Assembly: GCA_964431735.1 (NCBI GenBank) | Contig: CAYSLJ010000010.1 | Location: 7,547 to 71,546 of the forward strand | Direction: 5' to 3' | Source: CALARM01 sp964431735 | GTDB taxonomy: Bacteria; Vulcanimicrobiota; SpSt-956; JAKJGF01 | Length of the DNA: 64,000 nt | Shown: positions 35,058-43,946 of the stretch, in pieces | Layout of the letters: each line of letters opens with the position of its first letter | Position numbering within the stretch: the stretch's first letter is position 1 | Program-made: the position numbers and the translations under genes | Notes under the pieces: generated by a model | The model's input: only the letters and a program-made list of their open reading frames with translations | Told to the model about the DNA's origin: nothing | Database searches by the model: none

Positions 35058-37668
35058 ATGAAAGAAAAAGAAAAAATTAAACTGGAAATTATTGAGGAAT
35101 TAAAAGAGCTCAAAAGAAGAATTACTGAAGTACAATCAATAAAAGAAGGAGCAGAAACATCGGGAATAACTGCAGGTAACTACCTTGAAAAACTGAAGAT
35201 GCAAAAACAGATTCTGGAAGAAATACATGACGGAATTATATCTGCCGGCTCTGACGGATATATAACAGGATGGAATAAAAGAGCCGAGACTATTACCGGG
35301 TATAAACAGGAAGAGATAATGGGAAAACATTTTTCTATTTTTTATGATAATAAAGATAGAGATTTCCTGGAAAATTATATCTCTTCCGGTGAAAAAAATA
35401 TATTTAACATGAAAGTAGAAATGAAAAAAAAATCAGGAGAAACATTCTGCTCCAATCTATCCGTATCATCGATTAAAGACAGCAAAGGCTCTCCTGAAGG
35501 TATAATATGCTATTTCTCGGATATAAGTGAATATAAAAATATAGAAGATTATGCTAAAAAAACAGATAATCAGGGGAAAGAACTGTCAGAGGAATTAGAA
35601 AAACTTCAGGAAGAAATGAAACAGGAAAAAGAATTGTCAGAAGAACTAAAAAAAGAACTCTCACGAGAAGTGGAACATCTTCAGGAAAAAGTAAAAAAAG
35701 AAAAAGAGCGTTCAGAAGACTCGAAAAAAGAACTCTCAGCACAGGTAGAAAAACTTCAGGAAGAGATTAAGAAAGAAAAAGGACAATGGGAAGAACTGAA
35801 AAAAGAACTCCAGGGAGAAAGAGAAAAACTACATGAATGGGAAGAATTAAAAAAAGAACTCTCACGACAGGTAGAAAAACTTCAGGAAAAGGTTAAGAAA
35901 GAAAAAGAACAGTCGAAAGAATTGAAAAAACAACTCTCAGTAGAAGGAGAAAAACTTCAGAAAAAAGTTAAAAAAGAAAAAGAAAATCGGGAAGAATCGN
36001 NNNNNNNNNNNNNNNNNNNNNNNNNNNNNNNNNNNNNNNNNNNNNNNNNNNNNNNNNNNNNNNNNNNNNNNNNNNNNNNNNNNNNNNNNNNNNNNNNNNG
36101 AAAAACAGCTCAGAGAAGAAATAGAAAAACTCCTGGAACAGGGAAAAAAAGAAAAAGAAAATCGGGAAGAATCGGAAAAACAGCTCAGAGAAGAAATAGA
36201 AAAACTCCTGGAACAGGGAAAAAAAGAAACAGAACTTACAGAAGAATTAAAAAAAGATCTCTCATCAGGGGTAGAAAAACTCTATGAAGAACTGAAAAAA
36301 GAAAAGGATCTTATAAAAGCACTGAAAAAAGAAAAAGAACTTACGGCAGAATTAAAAACAACTATTACTTCTGACAGGAAAGCCTTCCAGGAAGAAATGG
36401 ATAAAAAAATAGCACTTGTACTGGAGCTAAACAACACTATAAACGAGGAAAGAGAAAAATTTCAGAAAGAACTGAAAGAAAAAAAAGACGTTACTGAAGA
36501 AATGGAACAAGTCAACAAAAAACTCACGAAGGATCTAACAGAAAAAATGGAAAAGCTCCAGAAAGAAGTAGAAAAAGAACAATATCTAACAGAAAAAATG
36601 GAAAAAATTCTGGAAGAAGTAAAAAAAGAAAGAGAATTTACAGAAGAACAAAAAAAAGTTCTGGAGGATATGAAAAAAGAAATTAATCAGAGGAAAAGGT
36701 CACAGAAAACATTACAGGAAAACAAATTCACTCTAGAGATGGCACAAAAAATATCACGTACTGGTTACTGGTCTTATAATATTCAAAATAATATGTATGA
36801 CTGGTCAGACGAAATGTTCGATATTCTTGGATATCCTGCAGAAGGAGGCGTTCCTTCTTATAAAGATTGTAAGAATATTATGAATGAAGATGACTGGCAA
36901 AAGTTTGATAGAGCTTTTAAAAAAGTTGTTAACACAGGGGAATCCTGTAATATGGATCTGAAAATAATTTTCCCTGACAGGTCAATTCATTATGTAAATG
37001 CAAGAGCATGTCCTCAATATGATAAAGATAATAATATTACAGCTTTATTCGGTGTTATGCAGGATATAACAGAGAGAAAATTTTTAGAAGAAGAGTTAAA
37101 AAAATCTCTGAATGATTTATATATAAAAAATCAGATTGCCGGTATTTTTCTTACATTATCCGGAGAAAATATATCATGTAAAGTACTGCCTGCTATAATG
37201 AATTCTTTAAAGAGCATATACGGACTTTTTGGTGTAATTGACAGTACTGGCAACCTGGTGAAAACAACAGGATATGTTGACAGAAATAATAATCTGCATT
37301 TATCGGATGGTATAATTATAAAAAAGGAAATCTGGTCTGATGGTTTAAAAGACATACTTCTTGAAGGGAAAACATGTTTTTCCAATACATCTGTGTCGGA
37401 AGGTGATATTCAGATAAAAAGAGCTTTAAGTGTTCCTCTTTTTCGCAGCGGGAAACCGTCAGGTATACTTACAGTGGCAAATAAAGAAGATGACTACAAA
37501 GAAGAGGATAAAATACTTCTTCAAAGAATTGCAGAACTTATCTCTCCTGTACTGAATGCCAGACTTGAAAGCAACAGGCTTAAAGCAGAGCTCAACGGTC
37601 TGGATTATCAGATAAAAAAAGCTCAGAAAGTGGAAACAGATCTTATACAGAATATTTTGTTAAAGTGA
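35058..37668 (+). CDS. PAS-coiled-coil-PAS-GAF sensor protein, interrupted by an assembly gap
   Basis: One gene split by 100 N. The ATG at 35058 has GGAG about 8 bases upstream. First PAS domain about residues 45-160 (ISAGSDGYITGWNKRAETIT, then SVSSIKDSKGSPEGIICYF). A very long Glu/Lys coiled coil follows, then a second PAS (TGYWSYNIQNNMYDWSDEMF, with FGVMQDITERK) and a GAF-like domain (VPLFRSGKPSGILTVANKE). No histidine kinase, GGDEF or other output domain follows; the frame ends in a short helix at a stop codon supplied by an AGTGAAA array. The two halves join in frame if the true gap is zero or a multiple of the 75-bp repeat unit. Confidence 0.8.
36000..36099. other. Assembly gap (100 N)
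   Basis: Exactly 100 N, a conventional placeholder for unknown length. It falls inside the tandemly repeated coiled-coil coding sequence, where short-read assembly would fail. Confidence 0.98.
36100..36230 (+). repeat. 75-bp coding tandem repeat (coiled coil)
   Basis: The unit encodes 25 residues starting EKQLREEIEKLL and ending ENREES. A complete unit is at 36100-36174 and most of another at 36175-36230. The sequence before the gap ends with the same ENREES, so further units are probably hidden in the gap. Confidence 0.9.
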
Positions 37669-37735
37669 AAAGTGAAAAGTGAAAAGTGAAAAGTGAAAAA
37701 CAATGTCATTGATAACTGCTCACTGCTCACTGCTC
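37662..37735. repeat. AGTGAAA and TGCTCAC heptamer arrays forming two stop codons
   Basis: Five AAGTGAA units begin at the sensor's last codon, so its TGA stop belongs to the first unit. Three inverted CACTGCT units encode the last residues (SEQ) and TGA stop of the convergent radical SAM gene. Confidence 0.85.
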
Positions 37736-39493
37736 ACTGGTATAAGGCGACAGATCATTTGTTCCGTAATGGTCTTTATAGAGCAATTGATGTATACGGG
37801 AGACATTTGCCATAACAGGTCCATGTCGATGTTCCGTCAGTATTTTCACATAAATTTCCCGGGATAACTCTCTTGCTTCTTCCGGCGAAAGACCTGATTT
37901 AACAGTATAATCATAAACAAAGGATAGATCATTCCCTTCTACATTCTTTACCTCTGATATATAATATTTTTCCGGATATTTCACTATATCAGTATATTCT
38001 TCAAGTCCAAAAACTGCGTTCAGAGTGACAGAATGGATTATATCTTGATTTTTTATGATAAAATCTACCGTCTTTCGTGCTTCTTCTTCTGTTTCGGAAG
38101 GAAAACCTGTAAAAAACCAGGTATAATTCCATATACCTGCATCGGAAGAAATTCTGAGCACCTGTTCAACCACTTCAGGTCTGTGACCTTTACACATAAG
38201 TTCTAAAACCCTGGGAACAGCAGATTCGAGTCCAAAAGCAAGACTTCTGCATCCTGCTTTATAAAGCAATTCTGCCAGTTCTTTATCGAAATTTTTCTCA
38301 ACCCTTGCATAGGCTTCCCATATTACATTGAGATTACGTTCTAAAATTCCTTTTGCAAGTTCTCGAAGTCTCACAGGAGGCACTGCTTCATCACAGAAAG
38401 AAAAATATTTAATACCATCCCTGCTCATTAACTCCATATCATCTATAACAAGAGAAATATCTCTCGGACGGTATTTACCGCGATAGGTATATCTGTGCTG
38501 GCAGAAAGCACATTTGTTCCAGTAACATCCTCTTGCAGACATGATGGAACCTATCCTGAAAGGAGAAAGATATTTTTCAAAGGGAAGATCTGAAAAATCG
38601 GGTGAAGGCAGAGAATTTATATCAGGTTCTCTGTAGTGTTCATTGAAAATCTGTTTTCCATCTTTATCTTTATATATAATACTGGGGACTTCGTGAAAAT
38701 CTCTGCCTTCTTCTATAGCCCTGAGCAGTTCAAGTAACGGTATTTCACCTTCATATAAAATAGCTGAATCAAAAAATTCAAAGAGAGGTGATGAAGGCAT
38801 TAATCTTGGCCCTATTCTGGTAATAACATTTCCTCCAAGACAGACATGGGCAGACGGGATATACTGCTTTATAAGTTTTGCAAGGGTCATCGCCGGGATC
38901 ATCTGAGAAAAAGCAGATATGGATATGCCGTAAAAATCGGAAGGCTTCTCCTTCAGTGACGGAATAGTAACATGTTGCAAAAACTCTGCATATACATTAT
39001 GTTCCATATGATTTAAACTATCCATTATGCCCTGTGTGGAATAAGAAGAATATTCCTCTATAAGGGTATAAAAATCTACCAGGGCTGGATAACAGGAATG
39101 GCCAAAAGAACGATATACATCAAGAAGGACAAGGGAAGCAACTTTATATAAAGTGAAATCGAAAAACTTCGAACCATCTCTCATAATATCTTTCGAAACC
39201 TTTGACTGACGTGTAACATCATAATCATTTTCACACAAAGAAAGGCACTCTAATTCCATTTCTTCTTTTTCACTTCTATTTTCTATAGTTTTTAACAATT
39301 TAAGTCTTTCTCTGATTTTTTTATAGATATTTTTCACAGAAAAGGTGCTCGTAAAGTAATCCATAGCTTCTATATTTACATCTCTCTGGGTTACTTTATA
39401 ACCTTCCTTTCTCAAGAAACCTGTAAGGGTAGGGAGACTTAAATAAGGTTGAAATGGTGCCCAGTGAGGGGGAAAAATCAATGTAATATCCAT
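37727..39493 (-). CDS. B12-binding radical SAM protein with CX4CX2C cluster motif
   Basis: 588 residues. N-terminal region PPHWAPFQPYLSLPTLTGFL, typical of cobalamin-binding radical SAM proteins, a helical insertion, then VCLGGNVITRIG. The cluster motif is SARGCYWNKCAFCQHRY (C-x4-C-x2-C), a known variant in this superfamily rather than the usual C-x3-C-x2-C. The ATG directly follows the upstream stop (TAA-ATG), with GGAG before it: co-transcribed with 39494-40840. The extreme C-terminus is encoded by heptamer repeats. Substrate unknown. Confidence 0.87.
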   Translation of the reverse strand: MDITLIFPPHWAPFQPYLSLPTLTGFLRKEGYKVTQRDVNIEAMDYFTSTFSVKNIYKKIRERLKLLKTIENRSEKEEMELECLSLCENDYDVTRQSKVSKDIMRDGSKFFDFTLYKVASLVLLDVYRSFGHSCYPALVDFYTLIEEYSSYSTQGIMDSLNHMEHNVYAEFLQHVTIPSLKEKPSDFYGISISAFSQMIPAMTLAKLIKQYIPSAHVCLGGNVITRIGPRLMPSSPLFEFFDSAILYEGEIPLLELLRAIEEGRDFHEVPSIIYKDKDGKQIFNEHYREPDINSLPSPDFSDLPFEKYLSPFRIGSIMSARGCYWNKCAFCQHRYTYRGKYRPRDISLVIDDMELMSRDGIKYFSFCDEAVPPVRLRELAKGILERNLNVIWEAYARVEKNFDKELAELLYKAGCRSLAFGLESAVPRVLELMCKGHRPEVVEQVLRISSDAGIWNYTWFFTGFPSETEEEARKTVDFIIKNQDIIHSVTLNAVFGLEEYTDIVKYPEKYYISEVKNVEGNDLSFVYDYTVKSGLSPEEARELSREIYVKILTEHRHGPVMANVSRIHQLLYKDHYGTNDLSPYTSEQ

Positions 39494-40840
39494 TTATTTT
39501 GACTCTCCTTTACTTTTACAGAATATATCCCCGTATACATCATGACTTTTATTTAAAAAATGCCGGTACAGTTCAAGAAATTTCAGGCAATAATGCCTGA
39601 AGGTATCAAAACTCATAGATTCATTTAAATAAATATATCTATCAGGATTAAACTGTGTAAAAATAGAATAATCTTCAAGGAGTGACCAGTCCATATCATA
39701 ACTTACGAGTCCCCGGCCGAGAGCATAATCCCACAGTTCTGTCGAAGGGAAAGGCACGAGGGGACATATTTCTATTTCAGTTATTTTCTCTTCATTTTTA
39801 ATAATAAATTCATAGGTTTTTCTCAGATCTTTTTCAGTCTCTCCAGGAGTGCCCAGTACAAAAGAACATGTTGTATGTATGCCATATTCCATACAGAAAT
39901 CAAGTGTTCTCTGATTTATTTCCACCGTAGAATTACCTTTAAGCTTTTTTAATATATCAGGAGAGCCGGATTCCATACCTATTGCAATGCCGGTAAATCC
40001 CATCCGTTTCAGAAGTTCCATCATATCTCTGTCCATAAGTTCTGCCCTGCCGAAACAGCTGAACCCATGGTCGGGACAGAGTTTTTCTTTTATAACAAAA
40101 TCTACAAGTTCTTTTATTCTATTTTTATCTGCAATAAAGAGATCATCGAAGAATTTTATATGAGGAGGAGCAATATTATCCATAATAGATTTTATTTCTC
40201 CTGCCACATAGGAGGCGGAATGGGCGCGAAAACAATCCCAGAACATTGATGTTGAACAGAAGATACACCTGTAGGGACATCCCCGTGAGGAAATAGTATG
40301 GGTTATACCGAGAAGATCAATAAAATGGCGTTCAGGCCATGGAATTACATCGAGAGGTTTTATTAATGGTCTTTTTTCGGTAATGTGTATAATGCCATTG
40401 TCTCCTCTATAAACAATACCTTTTATATCTTTTAGTCTGTTCTCTTCAAATATCTTATATTTCAGAAACAAGTTAAGTAATTCCAGAATTGTTTCTTCTC
40501 CTTCCCCTATTACACCGAGAGAACATTCTTCTGGCAGATTATCAGGAAGGAGGGATATATGGACACCTCCTATAATTATGGGAACATCGGTGGATTTGCT
40601 CAGGGTTTCAATATGCCTGCAGGCAATAGAGAAATTCTCCGTTACAGACGATACACCTATTATATCCGGTTTCCATTCCAGAATATTATTTAAATCGGTA
40701 GAAATAAAAGTCTCTGCCCGAGGGAGATGCTTTTTCAGATAAGACTCTATATAAAAAAATCCGAGGGGAGGGCACATTTTCTGAACAAAACTTTTTATAG
40801 GATTTTCTTCGCTTGTAATTGATAATAATGCTAATTTCAA
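39494..40840 (-). CDS. B12-binding radical SAM protein
   Basis: 448 residues from a TTG at 40840 (AGAGG about 8 bases upstream; product starts MKLALLSITSEENP). The open frame continues to 40906 only through a heptamer array. Cobalamin-binding domain (IIGGVHISLLPDNLPE; VIGEGEETILELL), cluster motif SSRGCPYRCIFCST, and the family phrase GIAIGMESGSPDILKKL. Upstream member of a two-gene operon. Function unknown, probably methylation or rearrangement chemistry as in related enzymes. Confidence 0.87.
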   Translation of the reverse strand: MKLALLSITSEENPIKSFVQKMCPPLGFFYIESYLKKHLPRAETFISTDLNNILEWKPDIIGVSSVTENFSIACRHIETLSKSTDVPIIIGGVHISLLPDNLPEECSLGVIGEGEETILELLNLFLKYKIFEENRLKDIKGIVYRGDNGIIHITEKRPLIKPLDVIPWPERHFIDLLGITHTISSRGCPYRCIFCSTSMFWDCFRAHSASYVAGEIKSIMDNIAPPHIKFFDDLFIADKNRIKELVDFVIKEKLCPDHGFSCFGRAELMDRDMMELLKRMGFTGIAIGMESGSPDILKKLKGNSTVEINQRTLDFCMEYGIHTTCSFVLGTPGETEKDLRKTYEFIIKNEEKITEIEICPLVPFPSTELWDYALGRGLVSYDMDWSLLEDYSIFTQFNPDRYIYLNESMSFDTFRHYCLKFLELYRHFLNKSHDVYGDIFCKSKGESK

Positions 40841-40860
40841 TGTAACTACCTCTTTTTTTC

Positions 40861-40888
40861 GTGATCCGTGACGCGTGACGCGTGACGC
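40861..40888. repeat. ACGCGT heptamer array upstream of the radical SAM operon
   Basis: GTGATCC, GTGACGC, GTGACGC, GTGACGC units. They extend the reading frame of the following gene upstream as an ASRVTRHGS-like peptide. Confidence 0.8.
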
Positions 40889-40965
40889 TTGGTTATTGCA
40901 GTTCATCCTTCACTGCTACACATTCATCCGAACAATATTATCACAGTACATCTCAGAAATCAAAT

Positions 40966-41094
40966 AAGAGAATGTAAAGAAATAACCCTTGCAAATTATC
41001 AGAACGGTTATTATCCTCGCGTCACGCGTTACGCGTTACACGTCACGATATAGACTGTAAATATGATGGAGTTATTTTTTCACAGACCCTAATT
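40966..41094 (+). repeat. Inverted-repeat element family M3, copy b
   Basis: AAGAGAATGTAAAGAAATAACCC...GGAGTTATTTTTTCACAGACCCT with the ACGCGT heptamer core at 41018-41048. It directly adjoins element M4 copy a. Confidence 0.75.
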
Positions 41095-41329
41095 ACCGCA
41101 ACAGGTAAATTGGTACCCAAAAAAAATATGGCACTCACTCCTGTCCCTGGCCGGGCTCTGGAGGAAAAGATATGCCGTATTAAAAGAGAGTTATAAATTA
41201 TATAGATGCAAAATATTAAACATCTAAAAAAAACAGTTTGTCACGCAACAGGATCATATCTTCTCCGGAAGAGTCCAGCCAGGGACAGGTTTTAATATGG
41301 GTAATAACTTATTTGGAGCCGTACTAAGG
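41092..41329 (+). repeat. Element family M4, copy a, with long internal hairpin
   Basis: Begins ATTACCGCAACAGGTAAA, ends ACTTATTTGGAGCCGTACTAAGG. Inside, CCTGTCCCTGGCCGGGCTCT (about 41140-41159) pairs with GAGTCCAGCCAGGGACAGG (41271-41289), and the pairing continues through GGAG/CTCC and AAGATATG/CATATCTT. The second copy is at 55632-55849. Confidence 0.75.
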
Positions 41330-41358
41330 TTCTTCATGCATGCGTCACGACAAGTAAA

Positions 41359-41386
41359 AGAGGGATAGACATTCGCCTATCCCTCT
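41359..41386. terminator. Terminator after the 250-residue unknown gene
   Basis: AGAGGGATAG-ACATTCGC-CTATCCCTCT, a 10-bp perfect stem, 21 bases after the stop codon of the minus-strand gene, followed there by TTTTAC. Confidence 0.85.
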
Positions 41387-41406
41387 TAATATTGAAAAAA
41401 TTATTT

Positions 41407-42159
41407 TTAGCCGTAGAAAACCTTGGATTGACTTTCAGCAATAGCAAAATTAGTGGCAGCTCTTTTATTTCTCATATCTGAGAAGGTTTTATTCATATAT
41501 TCAAAGAAATCCATCTGTTTTTTGAGTCTGTCCATTTCAGCCTTTGCGCGCATTTCTTCTATACTGTATAAAGCATCTCTTACTGCTATTCTTTCACTTT
41601 CTTCATGTTTGAGTAAGGTTAACTCCACATCTCTTCGGGCTTTATCCTTTTCCAGTATCTGTTTGAACTGATCGGGAGTAATTTTTCCAGCATCTACAAG
41701 TTGAAGTAATGTAGATGCTGCACTCGGAGATACTTTGGAATATTCCTGAAAATCAGGATTCCCCATTGCAGCAATTACATTTGGATTATTCATATTTATA
41801 TTTTTCGGCGGTTGAAAAGTCTGCTGAGCAGCAAAAGGATTAACAGTAGCACCTTCAACGACTGATTCAGCACTTTTCCCGTCAAGACCGGCCAGTTGAC
41901 TGCTTATCTGATCATTTCCATCATAGACTTTTCCGTCAGGTCCAAGTATACTCTGTTTATTCGGACTATAAGGTTTCCCATCAGGCCCCAGTAACTGAAA
42001 TTGTCCTTTATTGAGTTCAGAGCCAGAACCAAGGCTGACCTGATCATTCTGTTCCGTATTAAGTTCTGCTTCACTCTTTCTGGACTGTCTATCAAAACCA
42101 ACTGTTCTTGCGTTCAATTCAGCTTTTTGCTGGAACTGATTTATTCCTGTTGGTATCAT
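41407..42159 (-). CDS. Unknown cytoplasmic or exported protein next to the export locus
   Basis: 250 residues, not recognised. No signal peptide. The N-terminal third is Gln/Asn/Ser-rich and disordered-looking, with two LGPDGKPY/LGPDGKVY units (about 58-78). The C-terminal 110 residues are helical (KITPDQFKQILEKDKARRD to RNKRAATNFAIAESQSK). A polar, flexible N-terminus without a Sec signal is what type III substrates look like, but this is only suggestive. GAGGAGG precedes the ATG. Confidence 0.65.
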   Translation of the reverse strand: MIPTGINQFQQKAELNARTVGFDRQSRKSEAELNTEQNDQVSLGSGSELNKGQFQLLGPDGKPYSPNKQSILGPDGKVYDGNDQISSQLAGLDGKSAESVVEGATVNPFAAQQTFQPPKNINMNNPNVIAAMGNPDFQEYSKVSPSAASTLLQLVDAGKITPDQFKQILEKDKARRDVELTLLKHEESERIAVRDALYSIEEMRAKAEMDRLKKQMDFFEYMNKTFSDMRNKRAATNFAIAESQSKVFYG

Positions 42160-42304
42160 GTTTCTTCCTCCTCTTGATTGAGAGATTAAATACTATATAT
42201 TATTTATAAGTATAACATAAATAATATTTTTAAAAAGAGTATCTTTGTTAAAATTTTGTTAACTTTTTAACTTTTTCCCTGTGAAATTTTATAAACTCAA
42301 GAGG

Positions 42305-42628
42305 TTAAGCTTCCGCATTCAGTCCGGACGGGGTTTCTCCTTCATCAGACTCTTTTTGAAAGACAGAATAATCGGATCTCTTTACTTCTATACCTGCCTG
42401 CTTTAAATCGTAATATATTTTTTCATTATTTTCAAACATAGTAAGCATGACACCATCTCTTACAGCGGTGATAACCACTTCAAAGACTTCTAAAAGTAAT
42501 CTTGTAATATCCTCTTCTTCCCAGTTAATTTTTTCTTTGCTATAATTCCATACTTCCAGATACATACGATTAAAAATCGTCATCATTTCTTCCGGAGTTA
42601 AACCGATATGAACATCCAAACCTTCCAT
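42305..42628 (-). CDS. Unknown small acidic helical protein
   Basis: 107 residues, helical (LTPEEMMTIFNRMYLEVWNY, EEDITRLLLEVFEVVITAV) with a disordered acidic tail. No ribosome binding site is obvious before the ATG at 42628. Size and composition are similar to secretion chaperones or export-substrate partners, but no family is recognised. Same strand as its two neighbours. Confidence 0.55.
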   Translation of the reverse strand: MEGLDVHIGLTPEEMMTIFNRMYLEVWNYSKEKINWEEEDITRLLLEVFEVVITAVRDGVMLTMFENNEKIYYDLKQAGIEVKRSDYSVFQKESDEGETPSGLNAEA

Positions 42629-42758
42629 TACAATCTGGTCTGAAAACTCTCTTTCTAAGACCAGATATTCACCTGCCTTTCATTAATGATATAACAGACT
42701 TCATCATAGTTGCTGTCGTTAAAAAAACCAGCATGTTATTCGGTATAAAATAACCTTT

Positions 42759-43274
42759 TCATGCTTCTCCAATGACTCCGCCCTTTGTCTCTACAGATTC
42801 AAGTACTACCCTTAACATATCTTCCGTTTCATCCAGAAGATAAGATGTTTCTTTTAAAATATCAAAAGAATTTAAAATTAAATCAACATTTTCTTTTTCT
42901 TCTATAAATTCAATATAATTATCTATTGCAGAAAGACATTTTGTCATAACCTTTACCATATTTTCATCAATAGTTCTGGTAATACTTGCTACATTTTCTG
43001 GAAGCTCTTCATCATAAACCTTTTTCTGGTCTTCTATCATTTCAATATCTTTATTTAAGAGCTCATGATATTGATTATATAAATCATCTTTTTTATCTTC
43101 TTCCAGGTCAGTTTTTTCATAAAGCTCCTTCAATCTTTCCCCTACTCTGGTCAGATGCTGTATTATTCCTATTTTTTTTATTTCATTTTCCCGTGCTTCT
43201 GTAATATGCTCAGAAGGTTCTGATTTATTTTTTGACATTTCTTCAGCTTGAGAGTTTATTTCCTTAGATGACAC
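42759..43274 (-). CDS. Unknown coiled-coil protein
   Basis: 171 residues, almost entirely helical and acidic (HLTRVGERLKELYEKTDLEE, DNYIEFIEEKENVDLILNSF). Starts with GTG at 43274; AAGGAGAGG is 9-10 bases upstream. A short disordered N-terminus. Unrecognised; grouped with 41407 and 42305 as possible accessory factors of the export system. Confidence 0.6.
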   Translation of the reverse strand: MSSKEINSQAEEMSKNKSEPSEHITEARENEIKKIGIIQHLTRVGERLKELYEKTDLEEDKKDDLYNQYHELLNKDIEMIEDQKKVYDEELPENVASITRTIDENMVKVMTKCLSAIDNYIEFIEEKENVDLILNSFDILKETSYLLDETEDMLRVVLESVETKGGVIGEA

Positions 43275-43320
43275 AATTTGCCCTCTCCTTTCCCGGATAA
43301 AATTATCCCTCTTAAGACCA

Positions 43321-43410
43321 TTACTGACCTGAGCATAAGCATTTAATAAACCTTTTCCTCCTGTGACGCGTTACGGGAGCATATATTATTATTCATGCTT
43401 ACCTCAGTAA
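43321..43410. repeat. Inverted-repeat element family M2, copy c (90 bp, short core)
   Basis: TTACTGACCTGAGCATAA...ACCTCAGTAA. The heptamer core is 14 bases (two units) shorter than in the 105-bp copies, plus a single-base deletion in the tail. Confidence 0.85.
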
Positions 43411-43645
43411 GATAATAATAGTGTTCTATAAAATAGTAAAAAGTCCTTCCCTGTAGCTAAAAAAGTTGTAAGTAACGAGCAATGAGTTGTGAATAAAAGA
43501 GAACATTTCCACTGCCAGGCTCTTCCGAAAAACTATAATTCTCGTGCAAAAAAACTCCGGTAAATTGTTAGAAAAATTGTAAGCGTTCAGCAGTTAGTTG
43601 TCAGGTATCAGCTAAAGATTACAAAATCTGATAATACAAATAGTC

Positions 43646-43750
43646 TTACTGACCTGAGCATAAGCATGTAATAACAGTCTTCCTCCCGTCACGCGTAACG
43701 CGTTACGCGTCACGAGAGCAGATATTTATTATTTATGCTCACCTCAATAA
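43646..43750. repeat. Inverted-repeat element family M2, copy d (105 bp)
   Basis: Same termini and length as copies a and b. The stretch 43275-43946 has no gene; besides M2 copies it holds a partial M3 fragment (about 43545-43577), weak heptamers (43471-43495) and CGTCATGCGTTACGCATCACG at 43829-43850. Confidence 0.85.
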
Positions 43751-43946
43751 ATAGTATTTAATGACATTTATTATGTAATTTTCATAAAATCTGACTGATT
43801 GAAGGCTTACGAAAAATTAGTATCCTCCCGTCATGCGTTACGCATCACGATAAATAAAAAACTTGCCTCATATATAGAAATATAATATAATGTAATATAT
43901 TCACAATGAGATTATTAAAATATCCTCAAAGAGCAGGAGGAACCTT

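Noticed and set aside
36288..36396. Two separate genes before and after the N gap
   Set aside because: The coding frame is open from 36100 onward in phase with the downstream gene and joins the upstream part in frame at a repeat boundary; the split is caused by the arbitrary 100-N length.
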